A stretch of 64,000 nt of DNA from Polaribacter glomeratus (GTDB lineage: Bacteria; Bacteroidota; Bacteroidia; Flavobacteriales; Flavobacteriaceae), in assembly GCF_002954665.1 (NCBI RefSeq), contig NZ_MSCM01000002.1, positions 1,314,137 to 1,378,136 on the forward strand, in the 5' to 3' direction. Position 1 is the stretch's first letter. Each line of letters opens with the position of its first letter. The notes beneath the pieces were generated by a model. It searched no databases, was not told the origin of the DNA, and saw only the letters and a list, made by a program, of their open reading frames with translations. A program made the translations under genes and the position numbers. Positions 35,945 through 46,400 of the stretch are shown here, piece after piece.

Positions 35945-38889
35945 ATGGTGAGAAAAATAATCAAATTTCTTGTTTTTATCTTTTGTGTCAATTGTTATGC
36001 ACAAGAACCTTTGCAATATAGGGTAAAACAAGGGTTGCCATCAAATCATATTTATGATATTGAAGAAGATGAAAATGGTTTTATGTGGTTTGCTACCAAT
36101 AGAGGTTTGGTAAAATACGATGGCGAAGCTTTTAAAATTTTTACTATAAAAGACGGTTTACCTAATAATGATACTTGGAGGCTAGAAACCGATTTAAAAG
36201 GCAGACTTTGGTATTACTCCAAAAGTAGTTACCAAGGTTATATAAAAAACGATAGTATTTATAAATTTAGTACAAAACAAAAAGAAATACTATCACCACT
36301 TTTCACCTATAAAACAAAAGATAGTTTATGGTTTTTTGATTCTTCTATAGGTTTAAGAACCATTAATGAAACCAATATTATAGCTGCAGAATTTAACAAG
36401 GATCTTTTCCCTTCAATTGTAAATAAATTAAATAAAATTCAACAAAAAAATGGTTTTAATATTGTTAATTCAATGCCATTATTATTAAATCCAGAAACTA
36501 AAGAGTATTTTTTAATCAATAAAACAAAAGTATTAATCTATAATAATTCTCTAAAATTTATAAGAGAAATTCCAATAAATTTACCAGTGTCATTTAATGC
36601 AAACAATCAGCAGAAAAGAGGGTTAATGTATCATTAAATTGCTTTTTTTGAAATGGAAAAAGGAATCTTATTTATAGACTGTAACAACTATAAAGCTACT
36701 TATAAATCATTTAAAGAAATGGTAGGTGTAGAAAATGCTATGTATGTTAGAACAAAAAGTTTAAAAAACGAGTTTCAGGTTAGTATTCCAGGTCACTTAA
36801 TGGTTTTTGATTATAACTTAAAGCTAAAAAAAGCCTACTCTTTTTTAGACCATTTAAGCAGGGCTAGTTACAAAGATAGTAGAGGAAATATTTGGCTTAT
36901 TGATTTTATGAATGGAGTATCCTTATTGCCTAACCCCCAATTACAAACTAAATATTACCAGAAAAACAATAAAATTCAAAAAATAAATAGTATTGATGGT
37001 CGTCTTTATTTAGGTATTAATGAAAAAGGATTTTATAAGTTTGATAAACTTACAAATGAATTTATGCTTATTCATAAGTTTACAAAAAAAGATAATGCAA
37101 TTTATCAAATTAAGAAAGATTCGCTTGCAAATAAAAATTTTTTCATTGTAAACGATTTTTCTTATTCAATAAAAAAATCAAATTTTGAGGAATTTAAAAT
37201 AAAAAACACTAATTATTTAAATGATAATAGCGCTAATTATTTTATTAGTAGTTTTAAAGATATCACTTCTTATAAAGGTGCAAATTATATAGTAACAACT
37301 TCAAGATTATTAAAAAGTGAAAATCAGTTAAAAGGTGCCAAAGTAATTACTAATAAATCAGGATTATTATTAGCGAAGGTTTTTAAAGACGAATTGTATG
37401 TTGCAGGCAGTGATGGTTTAAACAAACTCGAAAACGAAACCTTAATAAAGCCCAAAATAAAAAACGATTTACTTCATGTATCTATTTGTAGTATAACTTC
37501 TATTAACAATTTTTTAATAATAGGTACAGATGGAAGAGGTGTGTATTTATATGATGAAAAAGAAGTAATCCATTTAAAAAATACTGATGGATTTAGCATT
37601 CAAAAAATTTTAAAAAAAGAAAATAATTTATGGATTGCAACACAAAAAGGAGTGCATCAAATTACACTGAATAATGCTGATTTACAAAACTCTAAACTAA
37701 CAAATTCTTTTTATGATACAGATGGTTTAGTACAAAATAATACAAATGATATTTATATAGAAAATGATACTTTGTTTGCTGCTTCGGATGCCGGTTTAGC
37801 AAAAATAAATATCAATAATTCTATTTATAAACAGCAGCCTCGACTTTCTTTTAAATCAAAAAAGATACTTTAAATTATAAAAGCGAAGAACGAGATAATA
37901 TCTCTATAACCTTTGCTTTACAAGATTTTGTGAATCAAGAGTATATAACATATCAATATCGATTACTACCGTCACAAAAAAACTGGACAAGCACAAAAAC
38001 AAAAACATTAAATTTCTCTAATTTATCACCAGAATTTTACACACTCGAAGTAAAAGCAACCGATCAACATTTTAATAAGAATATAAAAAAAATATATTTA
38101 AACGTTATTCCTACTTGGTGGCAGACTACATTTTCAAAAAGTATTTTTAGTGTTTTAATTTTTTCATTTTTAGGTCTTTTTATGTTGTTGATTAAAAATA
38201 GAATTCAGAAAAAAATAGCAGCAAAAGCAGAATTAGATAGAAAAATGGCTGGTTTAGAATTGCAATCATTACGCAGCCAAATGAATCCACATTTTGTGCA
38301 TAATTCATTAAATGCAATTCAATATTTTATCCAAAGAAATGAAGTAGAATTGTCTGAAGATTATTTGGTAAAATTCTCGAAATTAGTGCGTTTATTTTTT
38401 GAATATTCTCGCAAACAAACCTTAACTATTGAAGAAGAGGTTACGCTGCTAGAAAATTATTTGCAGATAGAAAAATTACGTTTCGAAGACAAGCTCTCTT
38501 ATTGTATAAATGTTGATGAAAAAATAGATAAAGAAGAGCTGCAAATTCCTTCTATGTTATTACAGCCAATAGTAGAAAATGCAGTAAATCATGGGTTGTT
38601 TCATAAAAAAGGAAACGGCTTGGTTACTGTAGATTTTAAATTAATAGACAGTAATACGTATATGGTTACTATTAAAGATGACGGAATTGGAATTAAAAAA
38701 GCAAAAGAATTTTATAAGAATTCAGTTAAAAATTATCAATCGTCCTCAACTATTGTATTGCAAGAACGTTTGTCTTTATTGCAAAAAAGTAAAAATTGGG
38801 AAGTAACGTATTCTATAGAAGATTTATCAGAAACAAATAGAGGAGAAGGTACAGAAGTAAACATTTCTTTTAAACAAAAGTATTTATGA
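35945..38889 (+). pseudogene. LytS-type sensor kinase with propeller sensor, disrupted twice
   Basis: One kinase-length frame cut in three. The first part has a signal peptide and two-component propeller repeats (KQGLPSNHIYDIEEDENGFM; MWFATNRGLVKYDG). It stops at an in-frame TAA (36635-36637); the same frame carries on after it (IAFFEMEKGILFID). The second break is a -1 shift in an A6 run (37858-37863): restoring one A joins it to the third part. That part has a Y_Y_Y domain, a transmembrane helix, the histidine box QMNPHFVHNSLN and an ATP-binding end (DDGIGIKKA). Intact it would be ~980 residues. Two breaks argue for a pseudogene, or for two base errors. Confidence 0.8.
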
Positions 38890-39629
38890 CTATAACAGCT
38901 GTTTTAGTAGACGATGAGCCAAAAGCACTTGCAATTCTTAAAAATAAGATTGAAAGATTTTGTTCAAATATTGTAATTATTGGCGAAACGCAAGATCCAA
39001 ATGAAGCGATTGCTTTGATAGAAAGAAAAAAGCCTCAGCTAGTTTTTTTAGATATTGCTATGCCGCAAATGAGTGGTTTTGATATGCTTACAAAATTTTC
39101 GAACCCACAATTTGAAGTTATTTTTGTTACTGCTTTTGATGAGTATGCCATAGATGCAATTAATTATTGTGCTATTGGGTATTTATTAAAACCTGTTGAT
39201 AATCAAAGTTTAATAGCCACTGTAATTAAAGCAGCTCAAAATATTGAAGACAAATCTGCTTTATCAAAAAACAAATTATTAATTCAAAATTTGGGAGTAC
39301 AAACTTTTCAGAAAAAGAAAATTGTAGTTCCTACACACGATGGTTTAGAGTTTGTAGAAATAAGTAATATTATTTTTTGTGAAGGAACAGAAGGATATAC
39401 AAAAATTCATTTTTTAAATTTAAAAACTATTTTAAGTTCTTATAGTATTGGTCATTTTGTTAAATTATTGAGCAATCAAGATTTTTATTTAATACACAAA
39501 TCGTATTTAATTAATTTAAATCACATAGAAAAGTATTTAAATGAAGGGTATGTTGTTTTAACAAACAATCACAAACTTCCAATTTCTAGAAATAGAAGAA
39601 GCGATTTTATTGATAACATAAAGAATTAA
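38886..39629 (+). CDS. LytTR-family response regulator
   Basis: A 247-residue DNA-binding regulator. Receiver domain: VDDEPKAL acidic pocket, phospho-acceptor Asp56 in LVFLDIAMPQMSG, and Lys in YLLKPVD. C-terminal LytTR domain with FCEGTEGYTKIHF and YLIHKSYLINLNHIEKYL. Its start overlaps the kinase frame end (ATGA), so they form a pair. With the kinase broken, it may run unphosphorylated or respond to another kinase. Confidence 0.92.
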   Translation: MTITAVLVDDEPKALAILKNKIERFCSNIVIIGETQDPNEAIALIERKKPQLVFLDIAMPQMSGFDMLTKFSNPQFEVIFVTAFDEYAIDAINYCAIGYLLKPVDNQSLIATVIKAAQNIEDKSALSKNKLLIQNLGVQTFQKKKIVVPTHDGLEFVEISNIIFCEGTEGYTKIHFLNLKTILSSYSIGHFVKLLSNQDFYLIHKSYLINLNHIEKYLNEGYVVLTNNHKLPISRNRRSDFIDNIKN

Positions 39630-39697
39630 ACTCTTTTTTTTGCTTGTTATTTCTTCAAATTGATGGATAAAGCATCTTTATTTATAAAACTAAAAAA

Positions 39698-39718
39698 GTT
39701 TCAATTTGAAATTGAGAC
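39698..39718 (+). terminator. Weak hairpin after the LytTR gene
   Basis: GTTTCAATTT/AAATTGAGAC inverted repeat followed by CTTTCT. Small loop and modest T-tract make it a tentative terminator. Confidence 0.35.
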
Positions 39719-39891
39719 CTTTCTATAATTAATGTAGATTGAACAAAATACATGTTTTAATTCGTTTCAATGAAGGCTTTTTTTCCTTTTTAGAGTCGAA
39801 TTTTCCCGTTCAATAAGGTTTTGTCTTTGTAAGCAGTTGAATTGTAGTTTATTTGTGGAAACAAAAACAGAAATACAAAAAATCAATTATC

Positions 39892-40326
39892 ATGAAAAGT
39901 ATCATCAACAAATTATCAGCTTTTATCTTTCTAATTATTGCAATAGGGTTTGCAAGTTGTAACGATTCAACTGAAGATTTAGGCCAACAATTAACAGCAG
40001 AACTTACTATTCAAAATAAAACACAACTTCTTGAAAGCAGTGAATGGTTATTAAGCGGTTTTGAAACAAATGTTATGCATACTTTTAAAAACGGAAAACG
40101 TTTTACTCATTACGGAGTAGCTGGTGTATTTCCTGCAGAACCAATTCCTGGAACTGAAGAATATACGATTACAGGAGGTTTTTTAACAATAGATTTTAAC
40201 TTTGGCAACGTTTATACCTATGAACTAAAAGTTTCTTGCGATACTAATATTGTGGAATTTTACAGAGATGGAGAATTACAAACAACTTTATATAAAAAAA
40301 GTTCTGATTACAAACAGTGTTTGTAA
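39892..40326 (+). CDS. Small lipoprotein (lipocalin-like?), unknown function
   Basis: About 144 residues from the ATG at 39892 (the frame starts earlier at 39853, but the signal peptide begins here). Lipobox GFASC gives a lipidated Cys near residue 22. Mature part: LLESSEWLLSGFETNVMH, then beta strands (YTITGGFLTIDFNFGNVYTY) ending YKQCL, resembling small lipocalin-like Bacteroidetes proteins, but I cannot assign a family. Convergent with the M16 gene; shared terminator downstream. Confidence 0.65.
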   Translation: MKSIINKLSAFIFLIIAIGFASCNDSTEDLGQQLTAELTIQNKTQLLESSEWLLSGFETNVMHTFKNGKRFTHYGVAGVFPAEPIPGTEEYTITGGFLTIDFNFGNVYTYELKVSCDTNIVEFYRDGELQTTLYKKSSDYKQCL

Positions 40327-40341
40327 GGGTTCTTAAATTAT

Positions 40342-40382
40342 AAAAAAAAAGGCTTCCAAAATGTTCTGAAAGCCTTTTTTTT
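40342..40382. terminator. Bidirectional terminator between convergent genes
   Basis: AAAAAGGCTT/AAGCCTTTTT stem with A- and T-tracts on both sides, placed between the lipoprotein and the M16 gene stops. Confidence 0.85.
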
Positions 40383-40398
40383 ACCTAAATAATTCTTC

Positions 40399-43248
40399 TT
40401 ATTTCTTTATTTTTTTCTGTCTCTCATTCAATAAAACAGGCTCTCCATAGCCTAACTCTTCCATTCGTTCTAGTTGCGTTTCTGCATCACCAACAACCAA
40501 CCAAATCATTTTATTAGGATTCACATATTTGTTAGCTAATTCTTTAATTCGCTCTTTGGTCATCGTATTCACGGTGTTTTCTTGGTCTTTTACATAATCC
40601 GCTTTTAAACCATAGTCACTTATATTAGATAACATTCTTAATTTTGCGTAATCAGTTTCAAAAGCTCTCGCGTTGCTTTTAATTAAGAAGCTTTTGGTAG
40701 TTTCTAAATCTTTATCAGAAAAAGTGTTTGGATAGTCTTCTAAAATTTTCTTTACAGCTTGTGCAGATTCTAAGGTTACATTGCTTCTTACGCCACTAGA
40801 AATATTAAAATCTCCTTTTGCTTTTGTGCCAGAAAAACCAGAACGAATGCCGTAGGTATATCCTTTTCCTTCGCGTAATTCTTGCGTTAGCCTAGAAGCA
40901 AAACTACCACCACCTAAAATATAATTCATCACAGAAGCCGCATAATAATCTTTATCCGTTGCAGCCAAAGCAGGCGCACCAAATTGTAAAACAGATTGTT
41001 TTGCATTCGGGATGTCATAAAAATAAACGACAGGTTTTGTTGGAGCATCGGGCGTTTTATACACAGGGATTTTAACTTCTTTAGCCACCCAGTTTTTGTT
41101 GATGCTTTCTAAAGAGGCAACTACTTTTTCTTTTGATATGTCTCCAACAACCAACATTTTGGCAACAGAAGGAGAAATATAATTTTTGTAAAATGCTTTA
41201 AGATCTTCAATCGTTATTTTTTCTACGGATGTTAAAGTTCCTAAAGTATTTTTAGAACGGATATTATCTTTTCCGTAAATCAACTCATTATACGCATTTT
41301 GTGCTACAGCATTTGGATTTCCTTCTTGTTGACGTAAATTTGCAATTGTTGCATTTTTTAAAAGGCTGAATTCTGTTTCATCAAATCTTGGTTCTAAAAG
41401 CATTTCTTGCGCTAAAGTTAATGTTTTAGTGTAGTTTTTAGCTAAAGTGGTTCCGCTTAAAGTAATGTTTTCTGTATCAGCATAAATATTGATAGAAGCG
41501 CCTAATTCTTGAATCGCTTCTTGTAATTCTTTAACCGTTTTAGTTTTTGTTCCTTTATTTAAAAGACCTGCAGTTAAATTGGCAACGCCTAATTTATCAA
41601 AAGATTCTAGTAACTGACCACCATCAATAGTAATATTAAAACGTACAAGTGGCACTTCGTTGCTTTCAATTCCGAATATCTTTAAACCATTCTCTAAACT
41701 ACTTTCATATACTTTAGGAACCGCTAAAGAAGGTGTTTCTCCATAAGGAGGTTCGATACTTCTATCAAAAGTTGAAGGAGTTTTTTCGTAGGTTGCTGCA
41801 ATTTTTGGATCAAATTTTTCCTCAGCTCCGGTTACAATTACTTCTTCTACAACATCCGCTAAAACAGCACCTTTTAAAGCTAAATCAGCCGAGTTTTTAG
41901 GCACAAAACTAGTGGCTATATAATTTTTATTTTTGATGTATTTGTTATAGACACGTAGTACATCTTCTTTGGTTACAGCGATGGTGTTTTTTAAATCTTC
42001 GGTTACAAAACCAGGATTTCCTGTATACGTATTGTAAGAAGCCAAACCAGTTCCTTTACCTAAAACGCTCGATAAACTGCTGTAAAAATTAGTTTCTTGA
42101 CCCGCTTTTATTCGGTTTAAATCTTTTTCTGAGATTCCTTCTGCTTCAAATTTTGCAAACGCTTTTTCAATTCCGGCTTTTATTGCGTCTAATTGTATGC
42201 CATCAAAAGCTCTTACTAAAAGTTGTGTTTGTCCTGCCAATTCAGAACTGTAATTATACATTGCTGTGTAAGAAGTTAGTTTTAAATCATCTACTAAAAC
42301 TTCATTTAATGGAGCAGATTTACCGCTAGATAAATATTCAGTTAAAACCTCTAACGGATAAGAATCTGGATGATAAGAGGCTACCGTTGGCCAAGCCATT
42401 GTTAATTGCGGCACTCTGGCAAAATTATCTTCATAATAGAAAGACTTGGTTTCGTCTACTTTTCCGGCTCTTTTTACAAGCGCAGGAATTTCTTCTGTTC
42501 CTCTAGGAATTTCATCAAAATATTTGTGCACCCATTTTGTAGCTTGGGCAATATCAATATCACCAGATAAAACTAAAGTAGAATTATTTGGAACATACCA
42601 TTTTTTAAAAAATGTTTTTACATCTTCTAAAGTGGCATTTTGCAAATCTTCTAAAGAACCAATTACCTGCCAATTATAAGGATGCTCTTTTGGATATAGG
42701 TTTTTATCAATCACATATTGGTTATGTCCATAAGGTCTGTTGTCATAACTTTGTCTTTTTTCGTTTTTAACAACTTGCTTTTCTTTGGCTAAAACTTCGT
42801 CTGTAACCGTGTTTATAAACCAACCTAACTTATCGGCTTCTGCCCAAATCATTTTTTCTAAACCATCTTTTGGCACCGTTTGTAGGTAGTTTGTTCGGTC
42901 TCTAGAAGTAGAGCCATTTGCACCAGAACCACCAATTCTTGCGCTCATTTTATCTAAACCTCCTTTTCCTAAATTTTCTGATTCTAAGAATAATAAGTGT
43001 TCAAATAAATGTGCAAAACCAGTTCTGCCTTCAATTTCTCTAGCAGAACCAACATGAACCATTAATTCTACAGCAACCACAGGATCGGATTTGTCCACAT
43101 GAAAAACAACCTCTAAACCATTGTCTAGTTTTATTTTCTTGTAGTTGATGCTTAATTCTTGAGTTTCTCCTTGCGTTTTTTCTTCGGATGAATTTTTGCA
43201 ACCAATAAAAGTAGCTGCAAGTAAAAAAGTAAATACTATTTTTTTCAT
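40399..43248 (-). CDS. M16 (pitrilysin-type) zinc metallopeptidase lipoprotein
   Basis: A 949-residue lipoprotein (lipobox TFIGC, Cys17) with two M16 halves. The N-terminal half carries the inverted zinc motif HLFEH (His80, Glu83, His84), with the distal Glu in the VVKNEKRQSYDNRP region; the C-terminal half (from ~510, ENGLKIFGIESNEVPLVRF) lacks an HxxEH motif and keeps the RxxxY-type GGGSFASRLTQELREGKGYT. It cleaves oligopeptides in the periplasm or at the outer membrane. Length is normal for the fused two-domain type. Confidence 0.93.
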   Translation of the reverse strand: MKKIVFTFLLAATFIGCKNSSEEKTQGETQELSINYKKIKLDNGLEVVFHVDKSDPVVAVELMVHVGSAREIEGRTGFAHLFEHLLFLESENLGKGGLDKMSARIGGSGANGSTSRDRTNYLQTVPKDGLEKMIWAEADKLGWFINTVTDEVLAKEKQVVKNEKRQSYDNRPYGHNQYVIDKNLYPKEHPYNWQVIGSLEDLQNATLEDVKTFFKKWYVPNNSTLVLSGDIDIAQATKWVHKYFDEIPRGTEEIPALVKRAGKVDETKSFYYEDNFARVPQLTMAWPTVASYHPDSYPLEVLTEYLSSGKSAPLNEVLVDDLKLTSYTAMYNYSSELAGQTQLLVRAFDGIQLDAIKAGIEKAFAKFEAEGISEKDLNRIKAGQETNFYSSLSSVLGKGTGLASYNTYTGNPGFVTEDLKNTIAVTKEDVLRVYNKYIKNKNYIATSFVPKNSADLALKGAVLADVVEEVIVTGAEEKFDPKIAATYEKTPSTFDRSIEPPYGETPSLAVPKVYESSLENGLKIFGIESNEVPLVRFNITIDGGQLLESFDKLGVANLTAGLLNKGTKTKTVKELQEAIQELGASINIYADTENITLSGTTLAKNYTKTLTLAQEMLLEPRFDETEFSLLKNATIANLRQQEGNPNAVAQNAYNELIYGKDNIRSKNTLGTLTSVEKITIEDLKAFYKNYISPSVAKMLVVGDISKEKVVASLESINKNWVAKEVKIPVYKTPDAPTKPVVYFYDIPNAKQSVLQFGAPALAATDKDYYAASVMNYILGGGSFASRLTQELREGKGYTYGIRSGFSGTKAKGDFNISSGVRSNVTLESAQAVKKILEDYPNTFSDKDLETTKSFLIKSNARAFETDYAKLRMLSNISDYGLKADYVKDQENTVNTMTKERIKELANKYVNPNKMIWLVVGDAETQLERMEELGYGEPVLLNERQKKIKK

Positions 43249-43393
43249 TTGAGTTGAATTTTGACAATGAAAGTTACTAAAATGAAAAGGAGAATTGCGT
43301 TCTATTTTGTTAAATTAAATTTAAAAATAATTTAAACCGTTAATTTCTTGTTTTTTATTCAGATTTCCAATTTACTGTTTCCAAGAATAAACG

Positions 43394-43401
43394 TAAATTT
43401 G
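43394..43401 (+). promoter_or_regulatory. leuS promoter -7 box
   Basis: TAAATTTG fits the Bacteroidetes TAnnTTTG -7 consensus, 22 bases before the leuS ATG. No clear -33 element, so strength is uncertain. Confidence 0.45.
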
Positions 43402-43423
43402 CAGCTTCTTAAAAAGAAAATAG

Positions 43424-46400
43424 ATGCAATACAATCACTTAGATATAGAAAAGAAATGGCAAGAATTTTGGGCAAAAAACCAAACTTTTAAAGCTAGTAA
43501 TCCTGTCTTGAGCAATGTTGAAGGGCAATTAGAGAAACCTAAATATTATGTGTTAGATATGTTTCCTTATCCGTCAGGAGCAGGTTTGCATGTTGGCCAT
43601 CCTTTAGGATATATTGCAAGTGATATTTATGCACGTTACAAGCGTCATAAAGGTTTTAATGTGTTGCATCCGCAAGGTTATGATTCTTTTGGTTTGCCAG
43701 CAGAACAATATGCAATTCAAACGGGGCAACATCCAGCAAAAACAACCGAAGAAAATATTAAAACATACAGAAGACAATTAGATCAAATTGGTTTTTCTTT
43801 TGATTGGAGTAGAGAAGTACGTACTTCTAGTCCTGAATATTATAAGTGGACACAGTGGATTTTTATCCAACTATTCAATTCTTGGTACAATAAAGATACA
43901 GACAAAGCAGAAGATGTTGCTGCGTTAATTTCTGTTTTTAAAAAGGAAGGAAATGCAACGGTAAATGCCGTTTGTGATGAAGAAATTGCTTCTTTTTCTT
44001 CGGATGAATGGAATGCATTTTCAACCAAAGAACAAGAAGAAATTTTATTACAATATCGATTAACTTTTTTATCGGATACAGAAGTAAACTGGTGTGCTGA
44101 GTTAGGAACTGTTTTAGCAAATGATGAAATTGTAAACGGCGTTTCCGAACGTGGTGGTTATCCTGTTGTCAGAAAAAAAATGACACAATGGTCGATGCGA
44201 ATTTCTGCCTACGCGCAACGTTTGTTAGACGGTTTAGAAACAATCGATTGGCCACAACCATTAAAAGAATCTCAAAGAAACTGGATTGGCAGAAGTCAGG
44301 GCGCAATGGTTACTTTTAAAGTAGATTCAGGCGCTATAAAATCAACATCCGAAGTAAAATTATCATACAAAGAATTAGAGGCTTTAAAAGTATTGCGTTT
44401 AAATTTATCAAAAGCAGAAGCGATTCTTTGGGATGAACTAAAAAATAAAAAAGGCGCGGCAAAATTCAGAAAAAAATATACAATTGGTACATTTTTAGTG
44501 GATTATGTGTGTTTAGCAAAAAATATAATTGTTGAGTTTTCTGGTAAAGAAGATGAAGCTGCAAGAGCTGAATTTTTTACAAGTGAAGGTTTCAATTTTG
44601 TTCGTTTTACCAATCAAGAAGTTATTGATAACGTGTTGGCGGTTGTTTCTAAAATAAACAATACAATTCAGTTTTCAAAACCAATTGAAAAGTTAGAAAG
44701 TAATCAGAACGTCATTGCGAGTGAAACGAAGCAATCTGCTTACAAAATAGATGTTTTTACAACAAGACCAGATACTATTTTCGGAGTAAGTTTTATGACC
44801 TTAGCTCCAGAGCACGAGTTGGTTGCAAAAATTACTACAGATGCTCAAAAAGCAGACGTTCAAAGTTATATTACAGCAACGGCAAAACGTTCTGAGCGTG
44901 ATAGAATGGCAGATGTAAAAACCATTTCTGGTGCGTTTACGGGTGCGTATGCAATTCATCCTTTTTCTGGTGAGAAAGTACAAATTTGGATTGGAGATTA
45001 CGTGTTAGCAAACTACGGAACAGGTGCAGTTATGGCGGTTCCTTGTGGTGATCAACGTGATTATGACTTTGCAAAACACTTTAATATTCCGATTCCGAAT
45101 ATTTTTGAAGGAGTCGATATTTCGGAAGCAGCACATGCAGATAAAGACGGAACGAAAATTGCAAATTCAGACTTTTTATCAGGATTAAAATATAAGAAAG
45201 CATTAAAATTAGCCATTTTTGAAATGGAAAAACGTGGTTTTGGTTACGGAAAAATAAATTACCGTTTGCGTGATGCCGTTTTTAGCAGACAACGTTATTG
45301 GGGCGAACCCTTTCCTGTTTATTATAAAGACGGAATGCCACAAATGATTGACGAAAAACACTTGCCAATCGTGTTGCCAGAAGTTGAAAAATATTTGCCA
45401 ACCGAAGATGGAAAACCACCTTTAGGAAACGCAACAGAATGGGCTTGGGATTCTCGTAATAAGAAAGTGGTTTCTAACGAAAAGCTAAAAAATAAAACAG
45501 TTTTTCCTTTAGAATTGAACACAATGCCAGGTTGGGCAGGAAGTTCTTGGTATTTTAATAGATATATGGATGCTACAAATGCAACTGAATTTGCAAGCAA
45601 AGAATCTTTAGACTATTGGAAAGAAGTAGATTTATATATTGGAGGTTCTGAACATGCAACGGGCCATTTATTATACGCACGTTTTTGGCAAAAATTCTTG
45701 TTTGATAAAGGAGTAGTGCCTGTTGATGAGTTTGCAAAAAAACTGATTAACCAAGGAATGATTTTAGGAACATCTGCTTTCGTGTCTATTTTTGAAGGTA
45801 GTTTTATCGCTGAAGATGACGATTTAAGTAGTACTACGGATACCAAAATACTTTTTAGTAAATCAGTTATTGATGTTATCAATAAAAACAGGATTCTTTA
45901 TTATGATTTCTGGAATAAACCTACAATAAGTGATGATGAAATTATAGAAAAATATCACGTAGCGGAGGCGGATGTTGTAAAAGTGAAGAATTTATACGGA
46001 ACTCTTTTAGAACTTGCTAAAAAACTAGGGTTTAAATCTATTTTATGGAATAAAGAAGTTTTAAAAGTACGCTCAATTCATGCGGATGTTTCTTTTGTAA
46101 ATTCTTCGGATGAATTAGATCTTGAAGCTTTTAAAAATTGGAGAGCAGAATTTAAAGATGCAGAATTTATTACAGAAGAAGATGGCGCTTTCGAAGTTTC
46201 TCGTGAAGTAGAAAAAATGTCTAAGTCTAAATACAATGTTGTAAACCCAGATGATATTGTAACGCAATATGGCGCAGACAGCTTAAGATTATTTGAAATG
46301 TTTTTAGGTCCTTTAGAGCAAGCAAAACCTTGGAATACGGCAGGTATTTCTGGAGTTTCTTCTTTCTTGAAGAAATTATGGAAGCTATATTACAACGAAG

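Noticed and set aside
37858..37863. Programmed frameshifting in the sensor kinase
   Set aside because: A slippery A run is present, but the in-frame TAA over 1 kb upstream makes productive frameshifting unlikely, so a broken gene is simpler.
44300..44760. leuS insert as an intein
   Set aside because: No Cys/Ser-Asn splice junctions or intein blocks are seen; the nuclease type is DUF559, not LAGLIDADG or HNH.
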